In this document: positions 28,300 through 39,534 of the stretch, piece after piece
Layout of the letters: the number at the start of each line of letters is the position of its first letter
Numbering within the stretch: the stretch's first letter is position 1
Assembly (NCBI GenBank): GCA_028023455.1
Contig: JAQFVV010007274.1
Span: 1 to 64,000, forward strand
Origin: Epiperipatus broadwayi
Taxonomy: Eukaryota > Onychophora > Udeonychophora > Euonychophora > Peripatidae
Length of the DNA stretch: 64,000 nucleotides
Direction of reading: 5' to 3'
Translations under genes and position numbers: made by a program
The notes under the pieces: model-generated
What the model saw: only the letters and a program-made list of their open reading frames with translations
The model's database searches: none
Told to the model about the DNA's origin: nothing

Positions 28300-30120
28300 A
28301 GTTAAAGTGCTGTACATTGGAGTAAGAAGTGCTTTATGGAGTTTTCATTATATGGCATAGTTGACAATCAGCATTGATGTTAGAAAATGACATTTTCTGA
28401 AATAGAAAAATATTGGTTGGGGGAGCGTTAATGTTGATTTTTGTGAGAAAGTCAAGATATTTAGACTCTAGGTATCAAAATTTAAATTTCTGAATGATTT
28501 GCTTGTTAGTTCATGTAATTAAACTCTGTGAAGTGAGGTGGACTCTACCATATTGACATACCTATATGCTTGCCAGTATGTAATTTTCCCAGAGGCAATA
28601 TTTTGGTTTGCTTTAAAATTAATTATATAGAACTTAATGAAGCAATCTAAAAATTTATTTTTACAGGGTGGGGGTGTGTCTATGGATATAACAGTCAGTA
28701 ATTTTTCTATAATAGGGAGAAGTACTATTTATTGTACTATTCTATTACATGTTTTTGTAGATTATATATGATTCCAGAGGGCATTGATAGTCCATTGTGG
28801 TTAGCAGGCATTTGCATTGATTTGATGTTCATATTCATAGTTTTCCTACCCCATATAAGTTTTGTATGTAAGGAGTTGATTTTATTTTTAAAAAGAGTTA
28901 GTATATTTTATTTTGGGCTTGTAGTATGTTGTTTTGAGAAAGATGAGTATGTTTAAGAGTGTAGTTTTTGCCTGTAGTGATAGGTAGGTTTGAGTGAGTA
29001 AATTTGTAGTTTATTCAATGGATGAAATTAATGAGTATTGAATTATATTTCTCATGGAATTTGCTGGGAGAAATATAACTATGCCATCCATATAACTGAT
29101 GTGGGTCATGCTTTTGTTAACAGTAAGGATGTATATACCAAGCATATTTTTTAAATGTTAGATAGTTTGTGTTTAATGTAGGTTATAAAAAATAAGGAAC
29201 TTAGTTGTGAGTCTTGAGAAATTGAATTATAGGGAGTAAACTAGGTGAAGTTTGGCCATTCAGAGTACCATGCACTTTTCTGTTTATAAGAATGTTAGTA
29301 AGAATGTAAAGTAAAGGATGCAAAGATTATAAGTTTTTAGGGTGTATATTAGTGTTTCTTTGGGAACAGAATCAAATACTACAACAATGTCCAGCTGAAC
29401 TGCTATAGGCCCATCTTTTCTAGAAAGTCTGATATGGTCTATGATTGTTTGGGAATAGTGAGGTTGCAGTAGAGGTAGATGATCTTTTTGGTAAATTAAA
29501 AAGCAAATATGGAAGATAAGATTAAAGGTTGTATTTGGTCTTTGATAAATGATTCAATGGTTTTTATGAGGATAGAGGTCATAGATATTGGCCACAAATT
29601 ACTAAGCAGTGAGGGTCATATATTTATTAAGGAATATACTAAATAAACTGAGTAGAGCTGTTTAATTTGATGCATTTGTACTGATAAATAAGTTAAAAGG
29701 TTGTGTATTATAAGTATAGTGAAATAACTAAGATGAGTAAGAATAAATTTTGGTATTGTGTGAGAACCAGGTTATCAGGAAGAGAAGTTAGTTTTAGAAT
29801 GATATCATATATAATTATACCATGATTATGATTTCTATATCCAAATAGGTTTGTGTGCATATCAGGGTATTTAGAGGTTTGAAATATATTTTTAAAGTGG
29901 AAAAAAAAATAGAGGGAGCATATTTTGTCCAGAAAAAGATTGTTTATTTTGGTTAATGGAGAATGTTGTGGTACTTTTTTTATTTTTGTAAGCAAGAGCC
30001 AGTGAATATATCCCCTGGACCAGTTGTGTTGTTGTGCAAGGTATATTTTTGTAGTGAAGTATTCAGCAAGTAAACATTGAGTGTTTTTATATTGCTGTAT
30101 AAATAGCATTATAGATGTAA
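28300..30120 (-). pseudogene. reverse transcriptase domain of the LINE
   Basis: The open piece 30109-29708 is the linker and fingers region. The palm motif LDIVVVFDSVPKETLIYTLK lies at ~29394-29338 and matches the LDxxxAFDxV block of LINE RTs. SYMDGIVIF at ~29097-29071 corresponds to the YADD catalytic box, with the second Asp replaced by Gly. C-terminal to this, KLHKALLTPMYSTLTI (~28340-28290) resembles the thumb segment. The frame is repeatedly broken. Confidence 0.72.
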
Positions 30121-30289
30121 TATAGACTGGGTCTCATTATTTGACTAGAGCAGTTGGTAATTTGTTTTCCTAATATAGCACTTTATTATGGAATGAATCA
30201 TGTTGATGAATGTTTGCCATGCTTTTATAGGGTGAATAGAAAGGATATTTTTTTAAAAAAAAGATATAGATTTCAGAGATTACTGCTTC

Positions 30290-31010
30290 AGTTGTATCAG
30301 ATTTTAGCAGGATATGAACAGTATTATTATAAGATGTGTTAAAATTAATGTTAAGGTTAATTTTTAAGTTGATTTTTAAAGCACAGTGATCAGAGAAACT
30401 GACAGGATGAAGAAGAGTTTAATTCTAAAGTGTATGTCAGGAGAGTAGCAAATTAGTTCTATAATAATGGCATGTTTTGGTGTAGAAGAAGAAAGTATTG
30501 CTTAAAAAACCTTCAGCACTCATTAATATGTGGTTAATGACGTGGAGATATTTGAAAAGGAAAGTACAGTATGGCATATAGAAGTCACCTACAAGAATAA
30601 TAGGAAAAGACTTGGCTGCTAATGTAATATTTATTTGTCTAATGAATTTGTGTATTAATGTGGACTTATTACAAAAGTAGACATTAATGATGTTAATGGT
30701 AAAGATGGTATAATGTAATATTAATATAAACATGTTTTCATCAAAATAAAAAAATTTAAATGATTCCAATAGGCTATATGTTGAATAAGAATGCCAAATC
30801 TTGCCATTGTTGTGTTTGATGTAAAGAATTTTACATATCCAAATCTGCCCAGAAGAGTTTGGGGGTTAATTTAGTTAGTGATTTTAGTTTCAGTGAACAG
30901 TATGATGAGAGGCGTGAAGTGTTTTAATCAGTTGCTTAGTGCACAATTTTTTTTCAGAGTTTAGATATCTTGTGTTAATTTCAGTGATGCTAATAACCAT
31001 ACTGAAGGTT
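30290..31010 (-). pseudogene. APE endonuclease domain of the LINE
   Basis: The open piece 30769-30437 contains the block FPIILVGDFYMPYC (GDF at ~30592-30573), where canonical enzymes have GDFN. About 65 residues further on is FSDHCALKINLKIN (30397-30379), the conserved SDH block. Upstream, NTRYLNSEKK resembles the N-terminal N-x-R-G-L-N motif. The short GDF to SDH distance and the stops between them indicate internal deletion. Confidence 0.75.
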
Positions 31011-31169
31011 TTGTGTTTGTGTGTGTTTAGATAGGATTGTGCATGTGTATAGTAAGATTATATATAAGAGGTATAGGTTAGGTGTGTTATCTATTGGATT
31101 TATCTTTATATAGTCTTGTGTTAAGGCTTCAGACATTTATTTTTGCAGTTCTGTTATTAATGATGTTGA

Positions 31170-32940
31170 TTTAACTGTGAGGGGAGTCTTGTTGAATTGT
31201 ATGCTGGATGTGGTATGATTGGATACTAAATTATTGTTATCTTTGGATTCCTTGTCAGTTCTTCTGTTGATGTCTACACCAGAAAAAAATATTTTTTGTT
31301 CTGGAGTGAGGGAAGCAATATCTGAGAGTAATTTCCTGATCCAGTGACTGTCCATGGAAACTTCCAATAAAAATATGTTGGGATTAAATGGCTTTCAATT
31401 TTTTTGATGGGGTGGTAAGTATGTTTCTGTCTGTATTGTTGATAGATTCGTTGTTCTCAGTAAACATTTTTGGTCAGCTGTTTTTTTTTTGCTGCCTTTG
31501 ATTTTCCTTTTTTTTCTTTTTTAATCTTTTACCATTAGCTACTTGGAATGGTGTATTATTATGTATAGTGTTTCCATGATGTCTGATGATGCTGTGGAGA
31601 TCATGTTCTCATCTTCAGATTCTGTGTTTGGTTTAGATGTTCTTATTGTTAATTTTATCTTGGTTGATATTGGTAAGAGTGGTGTTTCTAATTGTTGTTT
31701 GTTTTAATATGGGATGGTTCATTGTTTTTAATGATGGTGATGCTTGTTGTTTTTCAGTTGGTAGAATTGCATTAGTAAAATTGCTTGACTTTTCCTTTGG
31801 TATTTTTGTACATTGGTGTAATTTTATTAATTTAAGTCCATAGTTAGTATATTTGTTAGGGCAATCTTTTATTATATGTATTCTTTGTTTACAAAAGAAA
31901 CATTGCAGTGGTGCACCTTTAAATGTTATAGTAAACGGTGTTTGTTGAAGGTAGAGTTGGAATATCTATTATGTTCATATTTTTGTTCAGCATGATGGCA
32001 AAGGTATATGTATTTGTTAATACAGGATTTGCTGCTTTTTTTTTCCAATTGATATTTAAAATTGGAAACGTTGCTCTATTTTTTAAATAATAACTGGATA
32101 TCCATTTCCTAAAAATGTACATAACAATTTTTAATTTGCCCATGTAATAATAGAGGTGGTCAACGTCAATGCAACAAATCATTTTTGCATTTAGAAATTT
32201 AACATTTTTAAAAAAAAATATTTTTTTTTGCATTTTATGAAATTCGTTATATAAATATTTATTGTTAGAATGATTTAGAATTTTATAAATGTAGTTTCAC
32301 AGCTACTTTTCTGTTAATTGTTGATAGAATTTGTTGGTTGGAAATTTTGTAAATTTGAAGTTAATATTTGTGGTGATTATTACCATGAATTTTCCATTGT
32401 AAAATTTTTGAAAAGATTTTAACGAATTTTGTGGTATGGTAGAATTGAATTTGTCTGGATAATAGGCATATAAATCAGGTGATATTTATGGTGAGTTTGA
32501 AGGATTTGTTGTGTCCGTAAATTGATTCCCATCATTTTTGTTATCAAGGTTGTAAACTTCTGAGAAGTTTTCTGATGTCAATTGAATGTTATTGTCCATT
32601 TCAAAATAATCTCTAACAGCCCTTGTATAAGTATTAACATTCAATACATTTTTAGTGATAGAGACATTGATTAATGAATATTTTTTGATTTCATTTCTAT
32701 TTGTTGGTTTATTTTGCTTGGGATTGTAGGTTTTATAACTTTGTAGATTATGACAATTTTTCATATTATTTCTAAGCCATTGTAGGCTTGATTCTTGTTC
32801 AGAGTGCTCTTCTCCGATTTGAACTTTAGTTTTTGCTAATGGAGTTATTTTTAATTGCTTTTTGATTATTTTTATTATGAATAATTTGATTAATTCCTGA
32901 TTGAAAATTGGAAAAAACAGAAGAGGCTATCAAATTATGA
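31170..32940 (-). pseudogene. ORF1 (Gag-like) of the LINE, with intact CCHC motif
   Basis: Broken frames at 32764-32486, 32233-31919 and around 31900-31700 form the former ORF1. The best landmark is CFFCKQRIHIIKDC at 31902-31861. It matches CX2CX4HX4C exactly and is followed by PNKY, the typical context of a nucleic-acid-binding zinc knuckle. The segment before it (MGKLKIVMYIFRKWISSY and ATFPILNINWKK) is basic. ORF1 proteins bind the element's RNA and form the RNP used in retrotransposition. Stops and frameshifts interrupt this copy. Confidence 0.7.
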
Positions 32941-33203
32941 TCAGCAATGTTAGTTTCATGAGGATTGCAAATTTCCTCCATAAATGGTGGAATTCAATGA
33001 GTCATTAAATACCATCAAAATAGTGGCGGTATTTAGGTAAGTTATATAAAATTGACTTACCTAGTTATTGAAGTTTTTCAGCAGTGGTTCAAATGTCCAC
33101 TGTATATAAAATAAAAAAAAATTGAGTAAATATAATAAAACATTAAATTTTCAGAGAGCATGAAATGGTGCATCTGAATTTTGTGAGCAACCACCTAGTT
33201 GAG

Positions 33204-33277
33204 TATACTACTGATACTACTACTGCTTCTGCTGCTGCTACTGCTAATGCTATCATACTGTGATTACTACTATTATT
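33204..33277. repeat. (CTA/CTG)n trinucleotide array at the LINE 5' end
   Basis: TACTGATACTACTACTGCTT with further CTG and CTA copies. Same composition as the array at 27560-27706, and also followed by TACTACTATTA and AT-rich DNA. Confidence 0.85.
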
Positions 33278-33428
33278 GAACTTTTTTAAAAAATATTATT
33301 TTTTATCACATTACATAGAAACATAAATTTAATGTAATAATGTTAAAAACCATTTTGCAAAAAAAAAAAAAAAGTAATATTTTGTTTATTAACCTTAATG
33401 AAACTATTTTTTTAAAATAAAAAAGTCA

Positions 33429-34060
<632 letters not shown>

Positions 34061-34131
34061 CAGATAGACAGTCAAGAAACAAAAAACGTACAAAAAATAT
34101 TAAAGTTGGCAATTACTCAGTCATTACTTAC

Positions 34132-34293
34132 CTTTAGTAGTACATTGTCTATTTTTAATGTCTGCGCTATCGATACGAAAAACCCATCTTCCTTTAATTC
34201 CAACATTTGTTGTATATGAAATTTTACGAATACTGTCAGACCTTGAACCAGGAAGAGAAAATGACCTAATTTCATCTCCAGCGTTGAAACCAG
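34132..34293 (-). CDS. NIDO-domain protein, internal exon (C-terminal half of the domain)
   Basis: A 162-bp minus-strand exon of 54 codon-equivalents with phase 1-1 boundaries, preceded by acceptor AAAATTTCAG and followed by donor GTAAGTAA. It encodes GFNAGDEIRSFSLPGS and then TTNVGIKGRWVFRID. These are the hallmark motifs of the NIDO domain (GFNAGD, PGS, SNVG-x-GRWxFRVD) in nidogen, tectorin, MUC4, SUSD2 and SNED1-type secreted or membrane proteins. It continues the exon at 61021-61141: G from that exon plus CT here makes Ala. The exon stays open and ends with a Cys-containing stretch (RQCTTK). NIDO domains act outside the cell in matrix or mucin-like proteins. Which family member this is cannot be told. 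Confidence 0.9.
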
Positions 34294-34802
34294 CTGAAAT
34301 TTTAAGTAACATATGAATTAGAAACTTTAATAAAATCGTTATTTTAATTGTATTTAATAATAAAATGATTCCAATATTTATTCATGACTCTTCTGTTTCA
34401 GTAATATAGAATGACTACCGTCATAATATGAGTAGGTAAGGAATTTTTTTTAATACCTGTATATCACATTATAGAATCTTCTCTCTGGATGGTACTTACA
34501 CATCAACAACCTAAATTCCAATAAAGTTACTTAAAAATATTATTTTAATCTTATATTTCGAATAATATAATATTTGTGTCATAGATATTTTCTGATAATG
34601 TAGATGATGACACAGATACAATGTCCAAATTTATTAATTAAATCAATATTTTATTAACCCTAAAAAATTTAAAAACTATAAGTAATTATAATTTTAATAA
34701 CAGTAAAATAATACAATGATTATAATTAAGGACAATTAAAAGCATTATAAGCTGTGAATAGAGAAAACTCGCACATTTATTTATTAACTCGGCTTTCTTT
34801 AC

Positions 34803-34817
34803 AATATAACATATTAT
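34803..34817 (+). repeat. 15-bp flanking direct repeat, left (possible TSD)
   Basis: AATATAACATATTAT, identical to 36317-36331. It sits exactly at the left edge of the fold-back array. Confidence 0.6.
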
Positions 34818-36316
34818 AATCACATTCATATCGGCTTTTTCAAACCAAATTGTGCAAACGCTTTTTTTGCGAATGCTAAATAATAAATGAATACCCTCTG
34901 ACCCATACAAGATATAGAATTTATGCAGCAATAAAAGGAATCCAAGGAATCCAAAGGAATCCTCTCATTACTACGACTCAAATATTTATATATGAGCAAA
35001 TCTGAAGTACTGGCACAGAAGGTGTGACTATAGAACAGTCACTTTGAATTACTATATATAACTTATGAATGAATGACGCTGATGAAATTTACTAGAATTT
35101 ACTGAACGTCATTCCAACTGAAATTAATCATATATATAAATCAGCATTTATTTTTTATAGCGTCTGTATACAATTGTAATCACATTCATATCGGCTTTTA
35201 CAAACCAAATTGTGCAAACGCTTTTTTTGCGAGTGTTAAATAATAAATGAATACCCTCTGACTCATACAAAATATAGAATTTATGCAGCAATAAAAGGAA
35301 TCCAAAGGAATCCAAGGAATCCTCTCATTACTACGACTCAAATATTTATATATGAGCAAATCTGAAGTACTGGCACAGAAGGTGTGACTATAGAACAATC
35401 ACTTTGAATTACTATATATAACTTATGAATGAATGATGCCGATGAAATTTACTAGAATTTACTGAACGTCATTCCAACTGAAATTAATCATATATATAAA
35501 TCAGCATTTATTTTTTATAGTGTCTGTATACAATTGTAATCACATTCATATCGGCTTTTTCAAACCAAATTGTGCCAACGCTTTTTTGCGAGTGTTAAAT
35601 AATAAATGAATATCCTCTGACCCATACAAGATATAGAATTTATGCAGCAATAAAAGGAATCCAAGGAATCCAAAGGAATCCAAGGAATCCTCTCATTACT
35701 ACGACTCAAATATTTATATATGAGCACTTCAGATTTGCTCATATATAAATATTTGAGTCATAGTAATAAGAGGATTCCTTGGATTCCTTTTATTGCTGCA
35801 TAAATTCTATATCTTGTATGGATCAGAGGGTATTCATTTATTATTTAACACTCGCAAAAAAAGCGTTTGCACAATTTGGTTTGAAAAAGCCGATATGAAT
35901 GTGATTACAATTGTATACAGACGCTATAAAAAATAAATGCTGATTTATATATATGATTAATTTCAGTTGGAATGACGTTCAGTAAATTCTAGTAGATTTC
36001 ATCAGCGTCATTCATTCATAAGTTATATATAGTAATTCAAAGTGACTGTTCTATAGTCACACCTTCTGTGCCAGTACTTCAGATTTGCTCATATATAAAT
36101 ATTTGAGTCGTAGTAATGAGAGGATTCCTTGGATTCCTTTGGATTCCTTGGATTCCTTTTATTGCTGCATAAATTCTATATCTTGTATGGGTCAGAGGGT
36201 ATTCATTTATTATTTAACACTCGCAAAAAAAGCGTTTGCACAATTTGGTTTGAAAAAGCCGATATGAATGTGATTACAATTGTATACAGACACTATAAAA
36301 AATAAATGCTGATTTA
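34818..36316. mobile_element. fold-back tandem array I (~360-bp units, 3 direct + 2 inverted)
   Basis: The unit beginning AATCACATTCATATCGGCTT occurs at 34818, 35178 and 35538 in direct orientation. At ~35725 the sequence turns around, and the unit runs inverted, with its ends at ~35909 and 36275. The copies differ by only a few bases per 360. Each contains a small internal block of (AAGGAATCC)n with 2-4 copies. A 15-bp perfect direct repeat flanks the whole. Short frames inside (for example 35198-35398 and 36085-36267) are translations of the unit, with no known domain. The architecture resembles Foldback-type elements whose inverted repeats are made of tandem units. Confidence 0.85.
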
Positions 36317-36331
36317 AATATAACATATTAT
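36317..36331 (+). repeat. 15-bp flanking direct repeat, right (possible TSD)
   Basis: AATATAACATATTAT, identical to 34803-34817, at the right edge of fold-back array I. Confidence 0.6.
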
Positions 36332-36430
36332 GAAAATTATTTAATGTATTTTGAAAAGAAATCTTATAACCAATATTATAATGTTGGATTTGGGGAGAAT
36401 GTATACTTTCATAAGCAAGTTACATGTACA

Positions 36431-37826
36431 TCACATGATCACCATCTCTTATACTAGCACATAATTGTTATTAAACAAGGCAAAACTCTCCATACAGTAG
36501 TACCACCCTGTGCCAACTAGAGTAATCAATGTATGCCAGAAGGCTTGTTCATAAAATACCTATCTAGTGCCTTATCCAATATTCCCAGACTAGTTTCTGG
36601 CTTGTGGCCTTCATCAATGAGGAGCCGTGTGTCTAAGAGCACTGCACCTAGATCTTAGGATCTAATTCAACCCTCCAGCAGCCACCTTTTATCTCTACTT
36701 AACTCCAAAACTATGAAAATAAAATGAAAAAAACACAATATTTTCAATCTAAAATGAATAGCTTATATAGTCATATGAGTCTGAACTCAGTTCAATAACC
36801 ATACATTTTGGTGTCTTTGACTTATTAACAACCATAGCCACCACTATCCTATTAGTCAGGATTGGTGTTAAACCACTAAAAATCACATGTTCACCATCTC
36901 TTATACTAGCACATAATTGTTATTAAACAAGGCAAAAGTTTCCATGCAATAGTGCCACCATGTGCCAATCAGAGTAATGAATCGATGCCAGAAGGCTTGT
37001 GCATAAAATCCCTATCTAGTGTCTACTCATTCAATATCCCCAGACTAGTTTCTGGCTTGTGGAATTCGTCAGTGCAGAGCTTTGGATCTGAGAGCCCTGC
37101 ACTTAAATCTTATGATCTAATGCAACCCTCCAGCAGCCTTTTTTATCTCTACGTATCTACATAACTATGAGAATGAAATTTAAAACACAATAATATTTTT
37201 AATCTAAGCTCAATGTAAGCTCCTCACTGACAAAGGCAAAAGCCAGTAACTTGTCCGGGGATATTGAATGAGTTGGCACTAGATAGGGATTTTATGCATA
37301 AGCCTTCTGGCACCCATTGATTACTCTGGTTGGCCCAGAGTGTGACTACTCTATGGAGTGTTTTACCTTGTTTAATAACAATTACGTGCTAGTATAAGAG
37401 ATGGTGATCATGTGATGTTTAATGGTTTAAGACCAATCCTGCCTAATAGTATAGTGGTGGCTATGGTTGTTAAAGAGCCAAAGACCCCAAAATGTATGGG
37501 TGCTAAACTGAGTTCTGACCCATATGACTGTAAGCTATTGAGCTTACATTGAAAATACTATTGTGTTTTTAATTTCATTCTCATAGTTTTCTAATTAAGT
37601 AGAGATAAAAGGTGATTGCTGGAGGGTTGTATTAGATCCTAAGATCTAGGTGCAATGCTCTCAATCCAAGGCTCCTCACTGATGAAAGCGACAAGCTAGA
37701 AACTAATCTGCAGATATTGGATGAGTAGGCACTAGATAGAAATTTTATGCATAAGCCTTCTGGCAACCATTGATTACTCTGGTTGGGACAGGATGGCACT
37801 ATTGTATGGAGAGTTTTGCCTTGTTT
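36431..37826. mobile_element. fold-back tandem array II (~455-bp units, 2 direct + 2 inverted)
   Basis: CACCATCTCTTATACTAGCA occurs at ~36441 and ~36892 in direct orientation. Its complement occurs at ~37389, and the matching GCCTTCTGGCA part recurs inverted at ~37303 and ~37755. The turn is near 37200. The unit has higher GC than the surroundings and contains the words CAGACTAGTTTCTGGCTTGT and CCCTCCAGCAGCC. Divergence between units is visible (roughly one change per 10-15 bases), so this array is older than array I, from which ~100 bp separates it. The plus frame at 36952-37164 is incidental. Confidence 0.82.
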
Positions 37827-39530
37827 TAGTTAAATATAATTATATAATTTAAAACATGGAATATTTTATTCTGGTTTTTAACCCATCAGTTATACATATT
37901 ATGTATGTATATCAACCGTAGCATTTCATCAAACAGAACATCAAAAACTAAAGTACAAAAATGATGGAATTATCTAAATGTACTCATTTGTCTTTAATTA
38001 CAAATAAATAATTAGGACCATGTTGCTAATATTAACCGATTAAGAAAGAATAAACCATTTTCAAAATTTGCCAAACACATAGCATCTACCTATATGATGT
38101 CACCTAGCACCTATTTCACTTAAAATAACATAACGAAGACAATATATGAAAATTGTTCTGAAACACTTACTATCTCATATAATATTCAGAAACTCATGAA
38201 GTGAAAAACCTATAAAACATAGGATATTATAATAAAAAAAATATTAGGCATATAAATTATGGCTTGTCAATTAAATAAGAAAAAAAACATCAACTCCAAT
38301 AAATTCGTTCATTCATTTATTTCGCACTCCTAATACTTCCATAATGGATGTACATATTACTTTTGATTACATCCCAATAAAAAAAAAAAAAAAAACTTAA
38401 GAAACTCCAATACTCAAATTGCATAAATTGTATAGAAATTATAAACATAAAATATTATAAGCATAATAACACATATAAATATATTTAAACCTAAAATATT
38501 ATAATTTTAGCGCCTTTACCACTAAAAAAGTGTTTATGTCCACAGCTCCAAAGTTCAAATAATGATTCCATAAAAGTGTAGAATATTTTAGTAAAATATT
38601 CTGAATATTTAAATACCACATTGTTAAAATATTTAGACAAAATCCTAGGCAAATGAGATAGACGTTGTCAGAAATTGAAAAGTAATTTAGAGTAAAATAA
38701 CAAAATATTAATTAAACATATAGAGATTTATAATATCGTTTTGTTTTTCGCAGTAATACAAAGTTTGAAGATAAAAAGATTATAATAAGCACAATGTAAA
38801 ATTTATAAGCAACAAAGAGCACAGCATTATTTCAAGCAATGTAATATTTATCAAACAATACAAAAATAAAAGAGAGCACATTATTTCATTTAAAGTAATC
38901 AAAAAATATTCCAAATAGATTTATATATCATGAATATTTATAAAAGTAATACAAATTTATAGAGAGCTCCATATTATTTAAATTCTAAGCAATATAAATA
39001 TTATAAACAAATTAAGACATTAAATTTTATCTTTAGAAATAAGTAAAAATATTTGGTCGAAATATATCTTATAGCAGAAAATATTTTTTTCTTTTATAAC
39101 AAATATAAATATTCCAATAATTCATAATACATATATCAACACGCATATTTTATCTGAAGATGAAACATTTTGGAAACGTAATGTTTCATTTTTTTCAATT
39201 TTAGATATTAAATCAAACATTTTATTTATTCTAAAACTAGCACAATACAATTTTTACAAATATAATTTTAAATTACAAAGGCATAATCTTACAGCGGTTT
39301 CCATTTTTACGCGATATTTTTCTAGTTTGCAAAGTTCAACTCTTATGATAAATAATGTTTAAGTTAAAAAGAAAGCAAATATTCACTCTATAAATAACGA
39401 TAGAAAATAGGCCAGTAAATTATTTGAATATATAAGTGCAGTTATGGTATTCAAAAATATATGTAGTTTTAATTTTAAATAAACATCAAGCACGAATAAA
39501 CAATAGATTGAATGTTAATTAATAGTCCAT
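37827..39530. other. AT-rich intronic stretch, nothing recognised
   Basis: No coding frame or repeat copy. A 10-bp inverted repeat (ATGAAACATT/AATGTTTCAT) at ~39161-39192 is the only structured spot. Confidence 0.5.
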
Positions 39531-39534
39531 ATCA

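Larger units (their letters stand above)
27707..33203 (-). mobile_element. decayed two-ORF non-LTR retrotransposon (L1/Tx1-like), near full length
   Basis: The minus-strand order is a 5' end next to a trinucleotide array (33204-33277), ORF1 with a CCHC zinc knuckle (~32.9-31.2 kb), APE endonuclease (~31.0-30.3 kb), RT (~30.1-28.3 kb) and a 3' UTR with AATAAA (27719-27726 region). The 3' end abuts a second trinucleotide array. Length ~5.5 kb fits a complete element. Zinc-knuckle ORF1 plus EN-RT ORF2 is known for several LINE clades. The block spacing and the degraded YADD box suggest an L1/Tx1-like relative, but the clade is tentative. Many stops show that it is inactive. Confidence 0.78.

Noticed and set aside
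35198-36267. Recurring ~60-aa frames containing LIYKYLSRSNERIPWIP
   Set aside because: They recur because the array unit recurs. The frame has no start context, splice support or known domain, and appears on both strands with the inversion.
34818-37826. CRISPR-like array of repeats
   Set aside because: Units are ~360-460 bp without short repeat/spacer alternation, half are inverted, and the setting is a eukaryotic intron.
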